From Vibrio anguillarum (GTDB lineage Bacteria; Pseudomonadota; Gammaproteobacteria; Enterobacterales; Vibrionaceae), in NCBI RefSeq assembly GCF_001989995.2, contig NZ_JAHGUP010000018.1:1-64000 (forward strand): a DNA stretch of 64,000 nucleotides, read 5' to 3'. The number at the start of each line of letters is the position of its first letter. The stretch's first letter is position 1. Positions 55,864-64,000 of the stretch are shown here, one piece after another. The position numbers and the translations under genes were made by a program. The notes under the pieces are model-generated. The model had not been told where the DNA came from, did not search any database, and worked only from the letters and a program-made list of their open reading frames with translations.

Positions 55864-56123
55864 TGCCTGTCGACAACCGCTACACCTGCCTCTTGAAGCC
55901 AAACCTATTCATGCCACCCAAACCACAGCAAAATTAAACATGTGAATAAAGGAATAGAGCGAAATAGCCCTTACTTGATTATCGTTTGAGATAAAAGAGA
56001 ATTAAGTCAACAAGCCAAGTGTGAGATCCGTCTTATCGCCGCAAGCGGACAACTCAACTAATAAATGAGATGGCAATGATCAACTTATAAAAATAGGAAA
56101 TGGCTGATGAGCGAGTTAGCGGC
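55864..56123. other. Gene-free stretch between two terminators
   Basis: About 260 bp of AT-rich sequence. No supported gene or element seen. Confidence 0.5.
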
Positions 56124-56154
56124 AAAAGAAAAGGAGGCTTTCGCCTCCTTTTTT
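56124..56154. terminator. Terminator for ptsG (bidirectional shape)
   Basis: AAGGAGGC pairs with GCCTCCTT across a TTTC loop, with T/A runs on both sides. It lies 24 bp past the ptsG stop. Confidence 0.8.
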
Positions 56155-56177
56155 ATAGGGGAATGAAAAGATATGAA

Positions 56178-57647
<1,470 letters not shown>

Positions 57648-58035
57648 CTAACGGCACACCCCCGTAGCCTAAATGTTAGCACCCAATGAAAATGTAACCA
57701 CATATCGCATTATATTTTTCGCCTCTAAATATATCTTGATGCCACTCAAACTTTCTAGTTAGTAACGAAATTTTGTTTCAAAACAATAGACCGATCACAA
57801 TGCGGGAGGGTGTAAACTCTGCCAATCAATTAATATAACTACATGTTTTATAATGACATTGTTAACAATACCATTAATTTCACAGAGTGAATAAAATTAG
57901 CGCACTTGTTATTTTTAGTAACAAAATTACAATTTTAACTTTCAAGCTTATTTTTTCAACAGATTAAGTAAACAAGGTAATAAGTTGTTAATTATCACGC
58001 TAACTTGATAAAAAACGCCGTCTTACACGCATTTC

Positions 58036-58821
58036 TCACGACAATTCAACTTTCCGTCGCAAAAAAAGATTTTGGTAATTTTCGGTCGTTTTTTCTTCAA
58101 TTTCTTTTAATGACAGATTTTTTAGCTGTGCGATATAAGCAGCAACCTCAACAACGTAGGCCGGCTGATTTTGCTGACCACGGTGTGGAACCGGTGCAAG
58201 ATAAGGGGAATCAGTTTCAATCAGCAAGCGTTCCAAGGGCAGCGCCTTCACAACTTCTTTCAATTCTGTCGCTTGTCTAAACGTGACAATTCCTGAGATA
58301 GAAATATAAAAGCCAAGCTCCATAGCGGCTTGTGCAAAGGCAAGATCTTCAGTAAAACAATGGATAACACCACCGCACCTTTCTGCCCCACCATCACGGA
58401 GCATTTCAAGAGTATCGGCCCGGGCATTCCGTGTATGAATGATCAAAGGTTTGTTAAGGGCAACGGCGGTTTCAATGTGCTGTGAAAACCGTAACTTCTG
58501 TAACTCAGCCGTTTCCGGCTGATAGTGATAATCTAGCCCCGTTTCGCCAATCGCCACCACTTTGGGATGACTCGCGTATTGATGGAAGCGGGTCAATTCA
58601 AAATGACTTTCAACGTCAAGTGGATGAACACCACAAGAAGCATGAACATTATCAAAGGGCTGAATAAGCTCTAACATTGGTTCAAAAGAATCCAGCGTTA
58701 CGCCAACAGAAAGCAATTGCTTAACATTGGCTTGACGAGCTTTTTCTACTACATCAGCAACATCGATATGGAGCGTATCGTAATCAAGTTTATCTAAGTG
58801 GCAGTGCGAATCTACAAACAT
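58036..58821 (-). CDS. ycfH: TatD-family metal-dependent hydrolase (YcfH)
   Basis: 261-aa TIM-barrel hydrolase, probably a DNase. Metal ligands are visible: DSHCHLD, GETGLDYH, HTRNA, GGVIHCFT, ETDSPYLAP. It overlaps holB by 10 bp. End of the pabC-mltG-tmk-holB-ycfH cluster. Confidence 0.94.
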   Translation of the reverse strand: MFVDSHCHLDKLDYDTLHIDVADVVEKARQANVKQLLSVGVTLDSFEPMLELIQPFDNVHASCGVHPLDVESHFELTRFHQYASHPKVVAIGETGLDYHYQPETAELQKLRFSQHIETAVALNKPLIIHTRNARADTLEMLRDGGAERCGGVIHCFTEDLAFAQAAMELGFYISISGIVTFRQATELKEVVKALPLERLLIETDSPYLAPVPHRGQQNQPAYVVEVAAYIAQLKNLSLKEIEEKTTENYQNLFLRRKVELS

Positions 58822-59783
58822 GTTTTCTCATCATTAAAGTTAAATAGCCAATCGCTGATCAGTAGCTCGCTATTGAGCCCACTAAACGTCTTTAGTTCTT
58901 CCATTAAACGAGTTAATGCCTTGGTTTGGCGATAAAGTACTGGGTAGCTGATCTGTTTTGCTAATCGAAGGCTAATAGGAAGCTGCTGCTGTTCAACCAC
59001 GCCAAATTGTACCTTTTGCGTATCGGTCAACATGGTCCACAGCCAAGCCAAATATTGGGTAGGCGCCTCATTAATCTGCTTCACACAAGCGGAAATATCG
59101 GCACAGGCATTGGTTAAGCAATGAGCAATATTTTGCTCAAAAGCCTGATATTTTGCTAACTCTCCCGATTGAATAAACGCCAACGTATTTAGTGGTGAAT
59201 AACCATTTAAATGCGCCGCATAAGGAGGGACAGGTTGCAATGTCTGTTCACTTAACCAATGCGAGACTTGTTCACTGCTCGGTGGTGTAAGCACCGTTTT
59301 TTGACAGCGACTGATAATGGTTGGGAGTAATGGGTTGATACGAGAGGCGACAAGTAAGAAAAAACAATTGCGCCCCGGAGCTTCTAACGTTTTGAGCAGT
59401 GCATTCGCTGCTGATTCATTCATGGCATCGGCGGGATTAATAACGATAAAGCGAGCACCAGAAAGCTGCGCCGATTCTTGAGCCAACTTATTGCATTGCC
59501 TAATTTGATCAACGGTAATCGCCTTCCCCTCTTTTTCAGGCGAGATCAGATGAAAATCAGGGTGACTACCAGACTTCATCAATTCGCAGCTATGACAAAA
59601 CCCACACGCTTCTGAATGGCTATGCGAACACATCACTGCTGCACTCAACTTCTCAATGAGCCGTTCAGCGCCCAGCCCTGAGGGAGAAACGAGTAAGCTC
59701 GCCGCAGGGAACTGCTGGTTATTGAGGCTGGTTTGCCACTGAAGCCAATAGCCTGCTAACCAAGGATACAGATCATTTATCAT
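58812..59783 (-). CDS. holB: DNA polymerase III delta' subunit
   Basis: Part of the clamp loader. 323 aa: AAA+ fold with a changed P-loop (SPSGLGAER) that cannot bind ATP, as is usual for delta', the zinc site CSHSHSEACGFCHSC, and the clamp-loader core SAANALLKTLEAPG. I take the ATG at 59783; the longer form begins with TTG. Confidence 0.92.
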   Translation of the reverse strand: MINDLYPWLAGYWLQWQTSLNNQQFPAASLLVSPSGLGAERLIEKLSAAVMCSHSHSEACGFCHSCELMKSGSHPDFHLISPEKEGKAITVDQIRQCNKLAQESAQLSGARFIVINPADAMNESAANALLKTLEAPGRNCFFLLVASRINPLLPTIISRCQKTVLTPPSSEQVSHWLSEQTLQPVPPYAAHLNGYSPLNTLAFIQSGELAKYQAFEQNIAHCLTNACADISACVKQINEAPTQYLAWLWTMLTDTQKVQFGVVEQQQLPISLRLAKQISYPVLYRQTKALTRLMEELKTFSGLNSELLISDWLFNFNDEKTCL

Positions 59784-59807
59784 TAATTTGTTACTCAATG
59801 TTTAGCC

Positions 59808-60452
59808 CTAGTTTCTCTCTAGCATATTGGTTTCTAGAAACTGGGTTAACGCTGCTTTGATAGAGAATGCCACCGCTTCTATTGTTTGTTCAGCATTAAT
59901 CACAGCCACGCTTTTATCTTCCTTAGCTAGGGCAAGGTAACGTTCACGCGTGCGCTCAAAAAAACCAATATCCATTTTTTCGATACGATCAAGCTCACCT
60001 CGACCTCTGGCTCTTTCTAAACCGATGCTCGGATCTAGGTCCAAATAGAGAGTAAAATCTGGCTTAAAATCACCTAGCGTTACCTTTTTAAGGTTTTGCA
60101 TCGTTTCTAGCGGAATTTGCCTCCCACCACCTTGGTAGGCTTGAGAGGACATATCATGGCGATCACCAACCACCCACGAACCAGCCGCAAGTGCAGGCTT
60201 AATCACATTTTCAACCAATTGAACACGAGCGGCGTACATTAATAACAGCTCAGTCATATCCTGAAGCACTTCACCTTCATGCTCTTCTTTGACTAAGGCG
60301 CGCATTTTTTCTGCTAAAACAGTTCCACCCGGCTCACGAGTATGAGTGATATTTGTCACGCCGAACTCAATAAGTGTTTCTCTAATGGATTGAATAGCAG
60401 TGCTTTTTCCTGCGCCTTCTAAACCTTCTACAACAATAAATTTAGCATTCAT
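59808..60452 (-). CDS. tmk: Thymidylate kinase
   Basis: Phosphorylates dTMP to dTDP. 214 aa: P-loop [18 protein letters not shown] (DRX-like region), and the LID region [10 protein letters not shown]. Overlaps mltG by 4 bp (ATGA). Confidence 0.95.
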   Translation of the reverse strand: MNAKFIVVEGLEGAGKSTAIQSIRETLIEFGVTNITHTREPGGTVLAEKMRALVKEEHEGEVLQDMTELLLMYAARVQLVENVIKPALAAGSWVVGDRHDMSSQAYQGGGRQIPLETMQNLKKVTLGDFKPDFTLYLDLDPSIGLERARGRGELDRIEKMDIGFFERTRERYLALAKEDKSVAVINAEQTIEAVAFSIKAALTQFLETNMLERN

Positions 60453-61465
60453 GACTGGGTTCTTAACTGTTTTAAATAAGCGCGAACAGCGCGATTATGT
60501 TCATTCAATGTTTTAGAAAAAACGTGTCCACCAGAGCCACTGGCAACAAAATACAAATAATTGCTCTGCTCTGGGTTTAATGCCGCTTTGATTGAAGCTT
60601 CCCCCGCCATCGCAATAGGCGTAGGAGGTAAACCAAAAATAGTATAAGTATTAAATGGCGTCGGTGTTCTTAAGTCTTTTTTACGAAGATTGCCATCGTA
60701 GGCATCGCCAAGCCCGTAAATGACCGTAGGATCAGTCTGTAGCCGCATCCGTTTATTAAGTCGATTGACAAAAACGGAGGCAATGCGCCCTCGCTCTGAA
60801 GCAATAGCCGTTTCCTTTTCAATAATTGACGCCAAAATCAACGCTTCATAAGGCGTTTTAATTGGCAGATTTGGCTGGCGATTGGCCCAATGTTGATCGA
60901 GTATTTTCTCAAGACGTCTATTGGCCCTTTTTAGGATCTCAAAATCGGTCGTTCCAAAAGGGAAATGATAAGTCTCCGCCAGAAACAGTCCTTCAAGCTT
61001 TTGCTGCTCAATGCCTAATTTTTGGGCAATGTCGGCTTCTGCCAAATCAGCTATCGTGTTTGTCACGCCTTCAGTTTGTGCAAGCAGAGCTCGCCACTCA
61101 TTAAAGCGGCTCCCTTCGACAAAGGTAATAGAGAACTGATGCTCTTTACCGGATATCACGTCCCTTAAGAGATCGATCAATAGATCTCCGGGTTGTACTT
61201 GGTAAGTTCCCGCCTTAATTTTGGTTATTTCAGGATGCAGACGTCGCACTAACTTGTACATCGAAAAATCCGTTATCCATTTTTTCTCATTCAATAGCGT
61301 TAATACGCCATTGAGGCTCGTACCTGATTTTATGGTCACAACTTGCGATGAAGGAAGCGATAGAGGCTGTTCTAAATAAGCATCTACCTGTCGCTCAATG
61401 TAGAAATATCCAGCTCCAACGGCGATAATGATCAGCAGTAATACAACGAGAATTCGATTAATCAC
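60449..61465 (-). CDS. mltG: Endolytic murein transglycosylase (MltG)
   Basis: Cleaves nascent glycan strands. 338 aa: one N-terminal membrane helix ([17 protein letters not shown]), then a LysM-like domain and the YceG catalytic domain with [15 protein letters not shown] (catalytic Glu). Overlaps pabC by 4 bp. Confidence 0.95.
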   Translation of the reverse strand: MINRILVVLLLIIIAVGAGYFYIERQVDAYLEQPLSLPSSQVVTIKSGTSLNGVLTLLNEKKWITDFSMYKLVRRLHPEITKIKAGTYQVQPGDLLIDLLRDVISGKEHQFSITFVEGSRFNEWRALLAQTEGVTNTIADLAEADIAQKLGIEQQKLEGLFLAETYHFPFGTTDFEILKRANRRLEKILDQHWANRQPNLPIKTPYEALILASIIEKETAIASERGRIASVFVNRLNKRMRLQTDPTVIYGLGDAYDGNLRKKDLRTPTPFNTYTIFGLPPTPIAMAGEASIKAALNPEQSNYLYFVASGSGGHVFSKTLNEHNRAVRAYLKQLRTQS

Positions 61466-62259
61466 GAGTTAAAACGCTCCTGAAAATAGCGTGTTATTTT
61501 ACCAATAGGGAAAATCGTATTTGCAATTGCCGTGACAGGCGCAACGCCTAATAAGGAGTTAGTAATAAACACTTCATCTGCCGACAATAACTCTTCTAAT
61601 GAGAATGCTCTCACCTCAACCTTGAGATCGGTAGCCGCCGCCAATAATACACGGCGAATAACCCCAGCTACGCCTGCATTGTCTAAGCTTGGCGTACATA
61701 ACCTATCCCCTGACACCCAAAAAATATTTGCAACCGTAGTTTCTATGACATGCTCATTGATGTCTAGCGCGATGCCGTCAGCGTACCCTTTTGCATCCAT
61801 CTCTGACTTCAATAAAACTTGTTCTAGTCGATTGTTATGTTTGTGACCCGCCAATAATGGCGAGAGTCCCATCCGCTGTTGGCATACACCAAGCTCGATA
61901 CCATCGGCTATCCACTGACCATAATGGGCTGGATACTCAAAGGTACTGATAGTGACTTGAGAATCGCCAACGTTAGCAGGGCTATAACCCCGACCACCTT
62001 GTCCGCGGCTAATATGAATTTTCACACCGGATTTTGCGGTACTAGGAACGATCGTTGAGAGCCAATGTTCAACTTGCCGCCAATCAGGGGCGGGAATAGC
62101 TAAACACCGCAAACAAGATTCCATGCGTTCGACGTGCATATCCCAATATTGAAGCTCACCAGCGCAAACGAGAATCGTTGTAAAGCAACCATCCCCATAC
62201 TGAAAAGAGCGATCAGTAAGAGATAGAGTGTCACTAGGTTGTCCATTTACCCAAAACAT
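61462..62259 (-). CDS. pabC: Aminodeoxychorismate lyase (PabC)
   Basis: Makes 4-aminobenzoate for folate. 265-aa fold-type IV PLP protein: FQYGDGCFTT, KIHISRGQGGRGY, and the PLP lysine in LAGHKHNNRLEQV. Cotranscribed with mltG-tmk-holB-ycfH. Confidence 0.94.
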   Translation of the reverse strand: MFWVNGQPSDTLSLTDRSFQYGDGCFTTILVCAGELQYWDMHVERMESCLRCLAIPAPDWRQVEHWLSTIVPSTAKSGVKIHISRGQGGRGYSPANVGDSQVTISTFEYPAHYGQWIADGIELGVCQQRMGLSPLLAGHKHNNRLEQVLLKSEMDAKGYADGIALDINEHVIETTVANIFWVSGDRLCTPSLDNAGVAGVIRRVLLAAATDLKVEVRAFSLEELLSADEVFITNSLLGVAPVTAIANTIFPIGKITRYFQERFNS

Positions 62260-62271
62260 CGTGCTTACCCC

Positions 62272-62309
62272 ACAAAAAGAAACGGCTCAATGCTAAGCAT
62301 CAAGCCGTT
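62272..62309 (-). terminator. Terminator after fabF
   Basis: AACGGCT...GATGC pairs with GCAT...AGCCGTT on the minus strand, then TTTCTTTTT. Confidence 0.75.
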
Positions 62310-62336
62310 CAAACTCAAGTGTCACAACCACAATCA

Positions 62337-63581
62337 TTAGATTTTTTTGAAAATCAACGAGCCGTTTGTACCACCAAAACCAAAAGAGTTACAGATAGCA
62401 TATTCCATACCTTCCACTTTGCGGGCAGTGTGTGGAACAAGATCAATGCCTAAACCTTCTTCTGGATCATCAAGGTTAATGGTTGGTGGAACAATTTGGT
62501 CAACTAATGACATAACGGTGATAATGGCTTCAACAGAACCAGCCGCGCCTAGCAAATGACCAGTCATCGATTTAGTAGAAGAGACAAGAACTTGTTTCGA
62601 ACCTTCTTCACCTAAAGCGCGCTTAACACCTTTAATTTCCGCAACATCACCAGCTGGAGTCGAAGTACCATGCGCGTTGACGTAACCGATTTGAGTACCT
62701 GTTACGCCCGCATCACGCATCGCGGCTTCCATCGCTAACGCACCGCCTGAACCGTCTTCGCTTGGTGAAGTCATGTGATAAGCATCACCAGACATACCAA
62801 AGCCAACTAACTCAGCATAAATCTTCGCACCGCGTGCTTTAGCATGTTCATATTCTTCAAGAACCATAACGCCCGCACCATCGCCTAGAACAAAGCCATC
62901 ACGGCCCTTGTCCCAAGGACGAGACGCTTTTTGCGGTTCATCATTACGCGTAGACAATGCTTTTGCTGCGCCAAAACCCGCCATGCCAAGTGGTGTCGAT
63001 GCTTTTTCTGCACCACCCGCCACCATCGCATCGGCATCACCGTATGCAATCATACGTGCCGCATGGCCAATGTTATGTAAACCTGTTGTGCATGCGGTAG
63101 AAATAGCGATATTTGGACCACGAAGACCACGCATGATAGACAAGTTGCCTGAAACCATGTTGACAATCGTTGAGGGTACAAAGAACGGGCTCACTTTACG
63201 TGGGCCTTTTTCTACCAAGGCATGATGGCCAGTTTCAATCAAGTCAAGACCACCAATACCAGAGCCGATAGCAACACCGATTCTTGGGGCATTTTCTGGA
63301 GTTACTGTGATACCAGAATCATTAAGTGCTTGGATACCCGCCGCAATACCGTACTGGATAAAGAGATCCATCTTACGGGCATCTTTTTTAGACATATACT
63401 CTTCGCAGTTAAAGTCTTTGACTAGACCTGCAAAACGAGTTGAAAAATTGGTGGTATCAAAATGTTCGATATTAACGATACCGCTTTGACCAGCTAGCAG
63501 GGCTTTCCAAGAAGATTCTACAGTGTTGCCTACCGGTGACAACATACCCATGCCAGTGACAACGACACGACGCTTGGACAC
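62337..63581 (-). CDS. fabF: 3-Oxoacyl-ACP synthase II
   Basis: Elongates acyl-ACP and tunes membrane unsaturation with temperature. 414 aa from GTG 63581 ([14 protein letters not shown] as in E. coli; GGAG 9 bp upstream). An ATG two codons earlier has worse spacing. Catalytic Cys in [14 protein letters not shown] and the His residues in [11 protein letters not shown] and [11 protein letters not shown]. Confidence 0.96.
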   Translation of the reverse strand: MSKRRVVVTGMGMLSPVGNTVESSWKALLAGQSGIVNIEHFDTTNFSTRFAGLVKDFNCEEYMSKKDARKMDLFIQYGIAAGIQALNDSGITVTPENAPRIGVAIGSGIGGLDLIETGHHALVEKGPRKVSPFFVPSTIVNMVSGNLSIMRGLRGPNIAISTACTTGLHNIGHAARMIAYGDADAMVAGGAEKASTPLGMAGFGAAKALSTRNDEPQKASRPWDKGRDGFVLGDGAGVMVLEEYEHAKARGAKIYAELVGFGMSGDAYHMTSPSEDGSGGALAMEAAMRDAGVTGTQIGYVNAHGTSTPAGDVAEIKGVKRALGEEGSKQVLVSSTKSMTGHLLGAAGSVEAIITVMSLVDQIVPPTINLDDPEEGLGIDLVPHTARKVEGMEYAICNSFGFGGTNGSLIFKKI

Positions 63582-63631
63582 GATCATATTCTCCGGAGTT
63601 GAAAAGTTCTATGAGAGGTATAGAAGAGTTA

Positions 63632-63660
63632 GAAAAACTCAGGCGGCCAGAGGGCCGCCT
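63632..63660 (-). terminator. Terminator or attenuator between acpP and fabF
   Basis: AGGCGGCC pairs with GGCCGCCT across 4 bases, then GAGTTTTTC on the minus strand. It would let acpP be made in large excess over fabF. Confidence 0.75.
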
Positions 63661-63671
63661 GGGGAGAGATA

Positions 63672-63905
63672 TTACTGAGCGCTGTTTACGTAGTCGATTG
63701 CAGCTTGAACAGTAGTGATCTTCTCAGCTTCTTCATCTGGAATTTCAGTATCGAATTCTTCTTCTAGAGCCATTACTAGCTCAACTGTATCTAGAGAATC
63801 AGCACCTAGATCTTCTACGAAAGAAGCTTCATTCTTTACTTCTGCTTCGTCTACACCTAGCTGTTCAACAATGATTTTCTTTACGCGTTCTTCGATGTTG
63901 CTCAT
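63672..63905 (-). CDS. acpP: Acyl carrier protein
   Basis: 77-aa acidic helical carrier; phosphopantetheine attaches to the Ser in [10 protein letters not shown] (Ser37 counting Met). The ATG at 63905 has AGGAAAA upstream and gives the standard length. Upstream reading to 63986 is an unconserved extension. Confidence 0.97.
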   Translation of the reverse strand: MSNIEERVKKIIVEQLGVDEAEVKNEASFVEDLGADSLDTVELVMALEEEFDTEIPDEEAEKITTVQAAIDYVNSAQ

Positions 63906-64000
63906 GTTTTCTTTTCCTTTACAGATTTCGCCTAATGCGATGGTTCCGTAGTTTATTCTAACTAGGGAAAGTTGCAAGTGGGTCATTGCTGGTCAAACCA

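Overview
The window is a Vibrio chromosome, most like the V. cholerae group. The evidence is the gene order, which runs menFDHBCE, alaA-yfbR-dgt-tapT-rhombosortase-sohB-yciK, cheV-mlc-pykA, ptsG, and ycfH-holB-tmk-mltG-pabC-fabF-acpP, and the close protein similarity to known gammaproteobacterial families. The species is not fixed by what I can see.

Positions 1 to about 21084 are most of a Tn7-like transposon with a type I-F3 CRISPR-Cas system (a CRISPR-associated transposon). Its left end lies outside the window. From left to right it holds a minimal CRISPR array, then cas6-cas7-cas8/5-tniQ (minus strand, one operon), then cargo, then an Xre regulator, then tnsC-tnsB-tnsA, then the right end. 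The right end abuts the 3' end of ffs, the 4.5S signal-recognition-particle RNA gene. There is no cas1 and no cas2-3, as expected for a system that steers transposition instead of cutting DNA. The cargo is largely defence-like: a DUF3696-type ATPase with an unrecognised partner, a type I restriction-modification system with several small companion genes, and a superfamily 2 helicase with a small partner.

The most notable find is in the CRISPR array. The second guide, next to an atypical terminal repeat, is only 18-20 nt long instead of 32. It matches ffs at 15 of 20 positions, and three of the five mismatches fall at every sixth base (6, 12, 18), the bases flipped out in type I effectors. The matched site lies 46 bp from the inferred insertion point, which is the spacing expected if the guide is about 20 nt, not 32. 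The other two mismatches are the two halves of one SRP-RNA base pair (U-A in the Escherichia coli type, C-G here). A second find is a 15-bp operator, CTTAG-N5-CTAAG, present once before tniQ-cas and twice between xre and the helicase pair. It suggests that Xre controls both targeting and the helicase module.

Positions 21085-64000 are ordinary Vibrio core genome. First come ffs, a periplasmic-sensor diguanylate cyclase, a membrane protein, atl-ybaY-tesB, a DecR-like regulator divergent from a cysteine synthase-family enzyme, a Tim44-like protein, TetR plus an MFS-acyltransferase fusion, and small redox genes. Menaquinone synthesis follows, then nucleotide and tRNA metabolism genes, a rhombosortase, chemotaxis and sugar control genes (cheV, mlc, pykA), a YnhF-family microprotein, an NSS transporter with its MetS-type small subunit, ptsG, and the fatty-acid/replication cluster ending in acpP.
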